DNA of 21,770 bases from assembly GCA_964564325.1 (NCBI GenBank), contig CAZMBD010000030.1, positions 1-21,770 of the forward strand, in the 5' to 3' direction. The stretch is from JAAZMA01 sp964564325. GTDB taxonomy: Bacteria; Bacillota; Clostridia; Tissierellales; Tepidimicrobiaceae. This document shows, piece by piece, positions 14,994-21,770 of the stretch. Under the pieces are notes generated by a model that was given only the letters and a program-made list of their open reading frames with translations, searched no databases and was not told the DNA's origin. How positions within the stretch are numbered: position 1 is the first letter of the stretch; the number at the start of each line of letters is the position of its first letter. The position numbers were made by a program, and so were the translations under genes.

Positions 14994-16373
14994 ATGGCAA
15001 GTGTAAAGCAATTGGTCAGTACTAAGGTGATGAATGAGGGTTTAAAGTACATTGAAAAAGATCCTATGGGAAACATGCCTAAATTATTAGACTGGGGAGA
15101 AAAGCTTATTACAAGAGAAAATCATAAGAGATATCTTCAAAAATTCAGAAACATAGTAGCAGATCCTGATAGTAACTGGTATAAGCTGATGGAAAGATAT
15201 TTTACTGAATTATCTCCTGCATCAAGGCAGAAGTTTTTAATTAATTATATGGTTAATTCAGGTATTGTTGGTATACCAATGCAAGATAAAGCTAAGGCTA
15301 AATACAATTGTAATGTTCCTTGGGCAGTACTAATAGATCCAACATCAGCTTGTAATTTAAAGTGTACAGGATGCTGGGCTGCAGAATATGATAAAACCGA
15401 TTCTTTAAGCTATGATTTATTAGACAGAGTAATTAGAGAAGGAAAAGAAATTGGAATTTTCATGTATATATTCTCTGGTGGAGAACCACTAGTTAGAAAA
15501 AATGACTTAGTAAAATTAGCAGAAGAGCATAGTGATTGTTCTTTCTTATCTTTTACAAATGCAACACTAGTAGATGAAGAATTTGCTAAAAAACTTGGAG
15601 AATTAGGAAACTTTGGTTTAGCTATATCTGTAGAAGGATTTGAAGAAGCTACAGATATGAGAAGAGGCGAAGGTACTTATCAAAAAGTAATGGAAGCTAT
15701 GGATCTGTTGAAAAAAGAAGGAGTAATCTTTGGTTTTTCAACATGTTATCATAAATATAATGTAGACGATGTAGGTTCTGAAGAATATGTAGACTTTTTA
15801 GTAGATAAAGGTTGTACTTTTGGTTGGTACTTTACTTATATTCCAATAGGTAATGATGCAGTTACAGATTTAATTGCAACTCCAGAACAAAGAGAATATA
15901 TGTACTATCGATTAAGAGATTTAAGATCCAAAAAGCCAATATTCTTATTAGATTTCTGGAATGATGGTGAATATGTAAATGGATGTATAGCAGGGGGTAG
16001 GAGATATCTTCATATCAATGCTAGTGGAGATGTAGAACCATGTGCATTTATACATTATTCAAATGTAAATATTAAAGATGTTAGCTTAATTGAAGCTCTA
16101 CAATCTCCAATATTTATGCAATATAAAGAAAATCAACCATTTAATCAAAATCATTTGAGACCATGTCCATTGCTAGATAATCCAGAAAAGCTAAAGACTA
16201 TGGTAGAAAAATCTGATGCATATTCTACTCAACCAATAGATAGAGAAGATGTAAATGATTTAATTAAAAAGACAGAAGGACCAGCAAAGGATTGGGCACC
16301 AGTAGCAGACAAGCTATGGGATACACATTTAGAAAAGAAAGAAAGAAAACTTGCTGAATCTACAAATGAATAA
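14994..16373 (+). CDS. Radical SAM enzyme with C-terminal cysteines, unknown substrate
   Basis: A 459-residue enzyme. About 105 N-terminal residues of unrecognised helical sequence come first. The radical SAM core follows, with C120-x3-C124-x2-C127 binding the SAM-cleaving [4Fe-4S] cluster and G162-G-E-P165 contacting SAM. C331, C350 (in EPCAF) and C391 (in RPCPLLD) after the core resemble part of a SPASM/twitch set and could bind an auxiliary cluster. No precursor peptide gene is seen next to it, so a maturase role is not supported. It is co-transcribed with the TetR regulator and ends at two terminators. The start ATG has GGGAGG upstream. The reaction cannot be named from sequence. Confidence 0.9.
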   Translation: MASVKQLVSTKVMNEGLKYIEKDPMGNMPKLLDWGEKLITRENHKRYLQKFRNIVADPDSNWYKLMERYFTELSPASRQKFLINYMVNSGIVGIPMQDKAKAKYNCNVPWAVLIDPTSACNLKCTGCWAAEYDKTDSLSYDLLDRVIREGKEIGIFMYIFSGGEPLVRKNDLVKLAEEHSDCSFLSFTNATLVDEEFAKKLGELGNFGLAISVEGFEEATDMRRGEGTYQKVMEAMDLLKKEGVIFGFSTCYHKYNVDDVGSEEYVDFLVDKGCTFGWYFTYIPIGNDAVTDLIATPEQREYMYYRLRDLRSKKPIFLLDFWNDGEYVNGCIAGGRRYLHINASGDVEPCAFIHYSNVNIKDVSLIEALQSPIFMQYKENQPFNQNHLRPCPLLDNPEKLKTMVEKSDAYSTQPIDREDVNDLIKKTEGPAKDWAPVADKLWDTHLEKKERKLAESTNE

Positions 16374-16381
16374 TATATTAT

Positions 16382-16406
16382 AAAAAAGCAGCGAAGCTGC
16401 TTTTTT
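16382..16406 (+). terminator. Intrinsic terminator after the radical SAM gene
   Basis: Arms 16382-16392 and 16396-16406 (AAAAAAGCAGC and its complement) surround a GAA loop and end in a T tract. The A and T runs make it usable in both directions. Confidence 0.92.
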
Positions 16407-16435
16407 ATATGTGAAATTTTAAAAATATTCAAAAG

Positions 16436-16459
16436 CCAGTTTAATAACTGGTTTTTTTT
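16436..16459 (+). terminator. Second, tandem intrinsic terminator
   Basis: CCAGTT (16436-16441) pairs with AACTGG (16446-16451) around TAAT, followed by eight T's. It lies 30 bases after the first terminator and insulates the pot operon from the radical SAM unit. Confidence 0.85.
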
Positions 16460-16560
16460 ATTAAATAAAAAAATTTATATATTAAACTAAACAAATTCTT
16501 GAAACTTCATACTTTAGTATATTTACCTATTTATATCAAAAAGATTATTTTAAAATACTA

Positions 16561-16590
16561 TTGACATTTTGCAATTATTTTGCTTATAAT
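16561..16590 (+). promoter_or_regulatory. Sigma-A-type promoter of the regulator-potABCD operon
   Basis: Perfect TTGACA (16561-16566) and TATAAT (16585-16590) hexamers are 18 bases apart. The predicted start is near 16597, about 60 bases before the regulator gene. This is the strongest promoter match in the window. Confidence 0.88.
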
Positions 16591-16616
16591 AATATAGTTA
16601 AATATAAAGTTTAGTA

Positions 16617-16639
16617 ATATTAAATAAATAGTTTAATAT
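16617..16639. promoter_or_regulatory. Inverted repeat downstream of the pot promoter, candidate operator
   Basis: ATATTAAA (16617-16624) and TTTAATAT (16632-16639) are perfect inverted repeats with a 7-base spacer, between the promoter and the ribosome binding site. A similar word, TTTAGTA-ATATTA, overlaps its left arm and recurs in slightly different form upstream of the promoter near 16512-16525. Autoregulation by the XRE-cupin protein is inferred. Confidence 0.4.
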
Positions 16640-16660
16640 ATAGTTATTGGGGGGATGAAT

Positions 16661-17200
16661 GTGGAGATTGGTGAAAAGATTAAAAGGCTTAGAATTCAAA
16701 ATTCTTTAACTCAGGAAGAACTAGCAGATAGATGTGAATTGACTAAAGGGTTTATTTCACAAGTGGAAAGGGATTTGACCTCACCATCTATTGCAACATT
16801 AGCAGACATTTTAGAGGGACTTGGGACTAATTTAAAGGATTTTTTTAATGAGACAGAAGATGATAAGATAGTTTTTTCAAAAGATGATGCTTTTGTTTCA
16901 GAAAATGAAGACTATAAATATATACTTCAATGGATTATTCCAAATGCACAAAAAAATATTATGGAGCCAATATTAGTAGAATTGGAATCTGGTGGTAGAA
17001 CTAAAGAAGATTCACCTCATGAAGGAGAAGAATTTGGATATGTAATGACGGGAATGATATTTATCCATATAGGTAGTGAAACTCATAAGGTAAAAAAAGG
17101 TGAGAGTTTTTATTATAAAGCTAATTCTAATCATTATATTTCCAATGCAGGAAAAACTAAAGCTACTGTACTATGGGTAAGTTCACCACCAAGTTTTTAA
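16661..17200 (+). CDS. XRE family regulator with cupin domain (PuuR-like), probable polyamine-uptake regulator
   Basis: A 179-residue protein. A helix-turn-helix of the Cro/CI type occupies about residues 5-58 (LTQEELA, TKGFISQVER, SPSIATL), and a C-terminal cupin_2 domain of about 70 residues contains PHEGEEFGYV and an (S)NHYISN segment. Proteins of this layout sense small molecules with the cupin barrel and often control polyamine or amino-acid genes. I choose GTG 16661 because the G-run at 16649-16654 is 6 bases before it; the ATG at 16655 directly abuts that run and could not use it. The gene is 23 bases from potA, so it is the first gene of the transporter operon and probably its autoregulated repressor. 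Confidence 0.9.
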   Translation: MEIGEKIKRLRIQNSLTQEELADRCELTKGFISQVERDLTSPSIATLADILEGLGTNLKDFFNETEDDKIVFSKDDAFVSENEDYKYILQWIIPNAQKNIMEPILVELESGGRTKEDSPHEGEEFGYVMTGMIFIHIGSETHKVKKGESFYYKANSNHYISNAGKTKATVLWVSSPPSF

Positions 17201-17223
17201 ATAGATTTAAAGGGGGTTAAACT

Positions 17224-18273
17224 ATGGAAAAAAATCATGCTATTGACTTGAAAAATATATCTAAAGAATATGGTGAAAATAGAGTTTTAGATAATATTAA
17301 TTTATATATTAGAAAAAACGAATTTTTAACCTTATTAGGCCCTAGTGGATGTGGGAAGACCACAACTCTTAGAATTATCGGAGGATTTGAACAGCCTACA
17401 GAAGGTAAAGTAATATTTGAAGGGAAGGATATAACCAATATACCTCCTTACGAAAGGCAAATAAACACTGTTTTTCAAAAGTATGCATTATTTCCCCATA
17501 TGAATGTGTTTGAAAATATAGCTTTTGGATTAAAAATAAAAAAAGTATCTAAGAAAGAAATAAAAGCAAGAGTTCAGGAAATGCTAAGATTAGTAAATCT
17601 TAAAGGTTTTGAAAATAGAACTATAGATTCACTATCTGGGGGACAGCAACAAAGAGTAGCTATTGCTAGGGCATTGGTAAATGAACCTAAGGTATTACTC
17701 TTAGATGAACCTTTAGGAGCATTGGATTTAAAACTTAGAAAAGAAATGCAGATAGAATTAAAAAATATGCAAAAAAGAGTAGGTATTACTTTTATATATG
17801 TAACTCATGATCAAGAAGAAGCTCTTACTATGTCAGATACAGTGGTAGTTATGGATAAAGGAATTATACAACAAATTGGTACTCCTGTAGATATATATAA
17901 TGAACCTAAAAATGCTTTTGTGGCTAAATTTATAGGGGAAAGTAATATTGTAGACGGTATTATGTATGAGGATTTTGTAGTAGAGTTTGCTGGTAGAGTA
18001 TTTGAATGTGTAGATAAAGGATTTGATAAAAATGAAAAAGTAGATGTAGTAATTAGACCAGAAGACTTGGAAATAACTACAACTGATGAAGGTATGATTA
18101 CTGGAATTGTTACTTCAGTTACCTTTAAAGGAGTTCACTATGAAATAATGGTTCAAGATGGTGATATAGAATGGATGATTCATAGTACTATAATGAGACC
18201 AGTAGGTACAGAAATAGGTATGAATGTAATTCCTGACAATATTCATATTATGAAAAAGGTGGTGAGTGAATGA
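17224..18273 (+). CDS. potA: Spermidine/putrescine ABC transporter ATP-binding protein PotA
   Basis: A 349-residue ATPase driving polyamine import. Walker A is G39-PSGCGK45-T46-T, the ABC signature is L137-SGGQQQR, Walker B is LLLDEP with D161 and E162, and the switch histidine is in VTHDQEEA. A C-terminal TOBE-type regulatory domain (about residues 240-349) fits the PotA/CysA/MalK subfamily. The start ATG has AAAGGGGG upstream, and the stop overlaps potB by 4 bases (ATGA). Assignment to polyamines over related Fe or sulfate systems rests on the whole operon. Confidence 0.95.
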   Translation: MEKNHAIDLKNISKEYGENRVLDNINLYIRKNEFLTLLGPSGCGKTTTLRIIGGFEQPTEGKVIFEGKDITNIPPYERQINTVFQKYALFPHMNVFENIAFGLKIKKVSKKEIKARVQEMLRLVNLKGFENRTIDSLSGGQQQRVAIARALVNEPKVLLLDEPLGALDLKLRKEMQIELKNMQKRVGITFIYVTHDQEEALTMSDTVVVMDKGIIQQIGTPVDIYNEPKNAFVAKFIGESNIVDGIMYEDFVVEFAGRVFECVDKGFDKNEKVDVVIRPEDLEITTTDEGMITGIVTSVTFKGVHYEIMVQDGDIEWMIHSTIMRPVGTEIGMNVIPDNIHIMKKVVSE

Positions 18274-19103
18274 AAATGAGATGGGGGACTTATCCTTATA
18301 TTGTATGGATAGCTATATTTATAGTGGTGCCTTTGGCATTAATATTACTTTATTCACTTACTACTAGTGATATTGAGATTGGAAATATAGAACTAACTTT
18401 GGATAATTTTAAGAGATTTTTAGATCCTAGATTTTTAGACGTATTGTGGAGGTCTATTGAATTAGCATTAAAATCTACATTAATTTGTCTTGTATTAGGC
18501 TATCCGATGGCTATGATTATAGCAAAGGAGAATATAAGAAAGAGAAATGTGATGATATTTTTGTTTGTAATACCTATGTGGATGAATTTTTTATTAAGAA
18601 CTTATGCATGGTTAACACTACTTGGGAAAAATGGATTTATAAATTATATTATTACAAAATTAGGATTTGAACCATTAAATTTAATTTACAATGACGGTGC
18701 AGTACTATTAGGTATGGTATATAATTTTCTACCTTTTATGGTATTACCTATATATTCAGTATTAATTAAAATAGAAAAATCCTTAATTGAAGCAGCAGAG
18801 GATTTAGGAGCTAGCAGATTAGAAGTGTTTTCTAGAATTATATTTCCCTTAAGTATTCCAGGTATAGTTACTGGAATTACTATGGTGTTTATGCCAGCAG
18901 TAAGCACCTTTGTAATTTCTAGACTATTAGGTGGAGGACAATATATGCTAATAGGAAATTTAATTGAACAACAATTCTTAGGTACTGGAGATTGGCATTT
19001 TGGGTCAGCTATGTCCATTATTATGATGGTATTTATATTAATTGCAATGGCAATTACCTCTAAATTTGAAGGAGACAAAGAAGGAGGTGGAGGGCTATGG
19101 TAG
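18270..19103 (+). CDS. potB: Spermidine/putrescine ABC transporter permease PotB
   Basis: A 277-residue inner-membrane protein with about six transmembrane segments, the first near residues 7-29. The cytoplasmic EAA loop (EAAEDLGASRLEVFSRIIFPL) contacts PotA. Length and order fit PotB. It is translationally coupled to potA by a 4-base overlap and overlaps potC by 7 bases, with the ribosome binding site for potC (GGAGGTGGAGG) inside its end. Confidence 0.95.
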   Translation: MKMRWGTYPYIVWIAIFIVVPLALILLYSLTTSDIEIGNIELTLDNFKRFLDPRFLDVLWRSIELALKSTLICLVLGYPMAMIIAKENIRKRNVMIFLFVIPMWMNFLLRTYAWLTLLGKNGFINYIITKLGFEPLNLIYNDGAVLLGMVYNFLPFMVLPIYSVLIKIEKSLIEAAEDLGASRLEVFSRIIFPLSIPGIVTGITMVFMPAVSTFVISRLLGGGQYMLIGNLIEQQFLGTGDWHFGSAMSIIMMVFILIAMAITSKFEGDKEGGGGLW

Positions 19104-19888
19104 AAAAAGGATTTAAAAAAATATATACTTTTTTAATATTTTTGTTTCTCTATGCACCTATTATAGTTTTGATAATATTTTCTTTTAATAGTTCTAAATC
19201 TAGAGGAGTATGGAATGGATTTACTTTCAAATGGTATGTAGAATTATTTAAAAATGATGAGATACTTAAGGCATTATACTACACCATAATTATAGCAGTT
19301 TTGTCCTCTATAATATCTACAATAATAGGGACTTTTGCAGCCATAGGTATATACGGTATGCCAGGAATTAGAAAGAAGATAATATTAAATCTAAACTATT
19401 TACCTGTACTAAATCCAGATATTGTAACAGGGGTATCTTTAATGACATTATTTAGATTTATGAAATTAGAGCCTGGATTTTTAACTATGCTTTTATCCCA
19501 TATAACTTTTTCTATACCCTATGTAATATTATCTATATTGCCTAAATTAAAGCAGATGAATAAGCATTTAGCTGAAGCGGCAATGGACTTAGGTGCCACA
19601 CCTTTTTATGCTGTTAGGAAAGTTATTATACCTGAAATAATGCCAGGAATTGTAACAGGTGCATTAATTGCTTTTACATTATCTATAGACGATTTCGTAA
19701 TCTCCTTCTTTAATCAAGGAGCAGGGGTTAGCAATTTAAGCATCACCATATTCTCTATGGCTAGACGTGGGATTAATCCTGCAATAAATGCATTATCTAC
19801 CTTAATGTTTGTGTTTTTATTAATATTACTTTTAATAATAAATTCTAGATCAGCTAAATCTATTGGGGAAAGGGGAGATATTATATGA
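19097..19888 (+). CDS. potC: Spermidine/putrescine ABC transporter permease PotC
   Basis: A 263-residue membrane protein with about six transmembrane segments. Its EAA loop, EAAMDLGATPFYAVRKVIIPE, is close to that of PotB. It opens with a long hydrophobic segment after a short Lys-rich leader and has SIDDFVISFF, typical of PotC. It overlaps potB by 7 bases and potD by 4 bases. With PotB it forms the channel for the substrate delivered by PotD. Confidence 0.95.
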   Translation: MVEKGFKKIYTFLIFLFLYAPIIVLIIFSFNSSKSRGVWNGFTFKWYVELFKNDEILKALYYTIIIAVLSSIISTIIGTFAAIGIYGMPGIRKKIILNLNYLPVLNPDIVTGVSLMTLFRFMKLEPGFLTMLLSHITFSIPYVILSILPKLKQMNKHLAEAAMDLGATPFYAVRKVIIPEIMPGIVTGALIAFTLSIDDFVISFFNQGAGVSNLSITIFSMARRGINPAINALSTLMFVFLLILLLIINSRSAKSIGERGDII

Positions 19889-20453
19889 AAGATGTAAAAA
19901 AAATTTTTATGTTAGGACTAATTATTGTCCTAGGAATATTAGCAACGGGGTGTGGGAATAAAAAACCTACATTAAATGTATATAATTGGGGTGAATATAT
20001 AGAACCTGCTGTTATTAAAGATTTCGAAAAAGAGTTTAATGTAAAAGTGAATTACAACACTTTTGCAACTAATGAAGATATGTATGTAAGTATAAAAAAA
20101 GGAGGGACTAGCTATGATGTAGCATTTCCTTCAGACTATATGATTGAAAGAATGATAGATGAAGATATGTTAGAGAAATTAGATAAAAATAATATTCCAA
20201 ATTTAAAGAATATAGAAGAAAGATTCTTAGACTTAGAATACGATCCAAATAATGAGTATTCAGCTCCTTATCTTTGGGGAACTTTTGGCATACTTTACAA
20301 TAAAAATATGGTAGATGAAGAAGTAGATAGTTGGGATATACTTTGGAATGAAAAATATAGTAAGAAAATTTTGATGTTAGATAGTCAGAGGGATTCTTTG
20401 GCAGTAGCATTGAAAAAATTAGGTTATTCTATGAATACTCGCGATATAAATGA
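19885..20453 (+). CDS. potD: Spermidine/putrescine-binding lipoprotein PotD, cut by assembly gap
   Basis: The visible 189 codons give the N-terminal half of the extracellular binding protein. A lipoprotein signal ends in LATGC, whose cysteine would be lipidated. LNVYNWGEYI and the SYDVAFPSDYMIERM segment are typical of PotD, and YLWGTFGILYNK follows. Full-length members have about 350 residues, so about 160 codons are missing. The sequence directly after the gap does not look like the PotD C-terminus, so the gap must be longer than 100 bases or join distant contigs. It overlaps potC by 4 bases. Confidence 0.93.
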
Positions 20454-20553
20454 NNNNNNNNNNNNNNNNNNNNNNNNNNNNNNNNNNNNNNNNNNNNNNN
20501 NNNNNNNNNNNNNNNNNNNNNNNNNNNNNNNNNNNNNNNNNNNNNNNNNNNNN
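20454..20553. other. Assembly gap of 100 N inside potD
   Basis: Exactly 100 N. At least ~480 bases of potD must be missing, so the true gap is larger. The link between the pot operon and the right end of the window is therefore not certain. Confidence 0.95.
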
Positions 20554-20555
20554 AA

Positions 20556-20702
20556 TTATCTGAATTATGCTACAATGGACTTAATAGATTCTCCATGGCC
20601 TATAGTGCTGATGACTTATTAAAAAACCATGAAACAGGGAAAATATCTGCATTTTTAACTGCGAAGAAAGAAATTTTAGTTTCTAAAGGTTATAAGGATT
20701 AG
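20556..20702 (+). CDS. C-terminal fragment of an unrecognised protein after the gap
   Basis: The frame beginning at 20556 is open for 48 codons to the TAG at 20700-20702. It reads LSELCYNGLNRF then SMAYSADDLLKNHETGK and ends KKEILVSKGYKD. It has normal codon use for the region and no stop, whereas the frame matching potD by position stops at 20622. It is probably the end of a gene whose start lies in the gap. I cannot assign a family. Confidence 0.4.
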   Translation, partial: LSELCYNGLNRFSMAYSADDLLKNHETGKISAFLTAKKEILVSKGYKD

Positions 20703-20707
20703 AATGA

Positions 20708-20818
20708 ATATCTTCAATATATGAATTGGAAGATAAAAAATTATTACTTTTGATACATTATAAAACAACCCATGGAAATTTTGATAATAATGGTTTTATT
20801 TGGTACAATGTAGGGTAG
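20708..20818 (+). other. Short open stretch, possible gene remnant
   Basis: A 36-codon stretch without a start codon, containing YELEDKKLLLLIHYKTTH and NGFIWYNVG, runs between the preceding fragment and the next gene. Its composition looks protein-like, but it overlaps the promoter at 20781-20809 and has no ribosome binding site. It may be the decayed end of a gene or chance. Confidence 0.2.
20781..20809 (+). promoter_or_regulatory. Promoter of the secreted protein gene
   Basis: TTGATA (20781-20786) and TACAAT (20804-20809) are separated by exactly 17 bases, each one base from consensus. The predicted start near 20816 gives a leader of about 56 bases before the ATG at 20872. Confidence 0.7.
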
Positions 20819-20871
20819 AATACTAAAGAAGATAATTAATTCTAAATTTATTAGAAAGGTGGTGAATTATT

Positions 20872-21636
20872 ATGAAAAAGGGAAAAATTTCATCATTAGT
20901 AATTGCTTTAGTATTCGTGTTATTGACTACTACTGCTTATGCAGCCTATGGTTCTGTAAGAGCTATTGCTAGTGGTAGCAGCAAGGCAACTAGAGATTAT
21001 AATATAACTCATAAAGGAGATGCTAAAGAGGTATTAACTGATGCAAATAAGGTTCGAAATATTTATGTACGTAATGTAAGCGCTGTTGGTGGTAAAATTT
21101 ATGGTGATAAACAAAAAACAGAACACTATCAAACTCATACTTCTGTAAATGGTTCTTATTCAAGAAAAATTGATGACCAAAAAAGAGCTACAACAGAAAC
21201 GTTAGCGAGAGCGAGATATACAGATAATAGTGTATCTGAAGACCTAGATCAAAGATATATTTATATTGATGGTTATGATATACTTCGTAATGAATATGAT
21301 GAACCTTCAAAAAAAGATATAGAACAATATATATTTAATGAACGAAATGGATTAAAAGAAAAAGAATTAGAAATATTACAGAATAAAAACAAAAACATAG
21401 ATATTTCACAAATTAACTCAGTTGAAACAAATAAAGGCATATTTCATATCAATGCAGCATATCTTAATGATTATCCTGAATACAGAAGCTTATATATAGA
21501 TTACATGGATGAACACGTGGGTATAGGAGATTATCTTCCATCAGGTATTTATGTTGATAAAGATTTAAATAAAGCATATTTTGTATCTATTTCAGATAAT
21601 CAAGTATATGCCTATGACATAAAAGAAATAGATTAA
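20872..21636 (+). CDS. Secreted protein of unknown function
   Basis: I do not recognise this 254-residue protein. An Sec signal peptide is clear: MKKGK, a hydrophobic core, then TTTAYA with cleavage expected after A24. The mature protein is hydrophilic and lacks cysteines, further membrane segments and cell-wall binding repeats. Residues 25-125 are rich in Thr, Ser, Arg and Lys; the region from about 140 has mixed helix and strand character and ends in VDKDLNKAYFVSISDNQVYAYDI. The ATG has AAAGGTGG upstream and its own promoter, so it is a single-gene unit. CGT and CGA arginine codons are more frequent here than in neighbouring genes, a weak hint of a different origin or expression level. Confidence 0.85.
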   Translation: MKKGKISSLVIALVFVLLTTTAYAAYGSVRAIASGSSKATRDYNITHKGDAKEVLTDANKVRNIYVRNVSAVGGKIYGDKQKTEHYQTHTSVNGSYSRKIDDQKRATTETLARARYTDNSVSEDLDQRYIYIDGYDILRNEYDEPSKKDIEQYIFNERNGLKEKELEILQNKNKNIDISQINSVETNKGIFHINAAYLNDYPEYRSLYIDYMDEHVGIGDYLPSGIYVDKDLNKAYFVSISDNQVYAYDIKEID

Positions 21637-21770
21637 AATCATAATGAGCATATCTTTAACTGGCCAAATCTTTAGGCTCTTTTTTGTCTAAGGAATATCC
21701 TCAGTTAGATTGTAAATGAAGTTATTTTTATTCTAAATCCTTAGAATATATTATATCGAAATTATTCCTA

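Noticed and set aside
18686..19078. A 130-codon minus-strand reading frame inside potB
   Set aside because: Antisense of a conserved permease; no start signals.
20108..20410. A 100-codon minus-strand reading frame inside potD
   Set aside because: Antisense of the conserved PotD N-terminal domain.
21646..21685. Possible terminator after the secreted protein gene (GAGC...GCTC then T6)
   Set aside because: Only a 4-bp stem with a 26-base loop; the T tract is real but the hairpin is too weak to call.
1..21770. CRISPR array, insertion sequence, prophage module or toxin-antitoxin pair
   Set aside because: No spaced direct repeats, transposase or integrase motifs, terminal inverted repeats with target duplications or small paired toxin-like genes were seen.

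Overview
The window reads as chromosome of an AT-rich, anaerobic, Gram-positive bacterium of the Clostridia/Tissierellia type. The indications are the strong A/T bias, AGA/TTA/ATA-rich codon use, GGAGG or AAGGTGG ribosome binding sites, many TTG and GTG starts, and compact intrinsic terminators. A clostridial-type activase/DUF2229 cluster fits, and so does an oxygen-sensitive radical SAM enzyme. Nothing visible fixes the genus. Two runs of exactly 100 N (14256-14355 and 20454-20553) are assembly gaps of unknown true length. Each cuts a gene (thiI, potD), so adjacency across them is not proven.

Layout. 1-97: 3' part of a tRNA-Met and its terminator, which also serves the convergent gene. 95-1075 (-): YprB-like RNase H-fold nuclease, divergent from a gamma-glutamyltransferase (1177-2778) that is followed by an acidic protein of unknown function (2801-4273). 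4351-7334: tightly overlapping trio of two paralogous DUF2229/COG3580-3581-type proteins and one 2-hydroxyacyl-CoA dehydratase activase. 7446-8480: HD-GYP domain protein. 8504-9502 (-): cysteine-rich protein, divergent from a beta-propeller-like protein (9649-10704) whose natural C-terminus appears to lie in the -1 frame. 10921-11898 (-): L-asparaginase. 11960-12076 (-): candidate small RNA with promoter and terminator. 12255 to the first gap: cysteine desulfurase and thiI. After the gap: TetR regulator and radical SAM enzyme (14387-16373). 16661 to the second gap: XRE-cupin regulator and potABCD polyamine transporter operon. After the second gap: a truncated reading frame, a good promoter and a secreted protein of unknown function (20872-21636).

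How the genes work together. Cysteine desulfurase plus ThiI supply sulfur for 4-thiouridine in tRNA and/or thiamine. The XRE-cupin regulator probably controls polyamine uptake by PotABCD, with AT-rich repeats around its promoter as candidate operators. The activase trio looks like the split form of a large fused protein related to the benzoyl-CoA reductase / 2-hydroxyacyl-CoA dehydratase system; no dehydratase subunits are next to it, so its target is unknown. The TetR regulator and radical SAM enzyme form a two-gene unit.

Most worth a second look: two in-phase A-AAA-AAG slippery heptamers at the end of the propeller gene, the second touching the stop codon, leading into a 69-codon coiled-coil-like tail; and the C-rich candidate small RNA upstream of the asparaginase. 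I saw no transposon, phage module, CRISPR array or complete new defence system.
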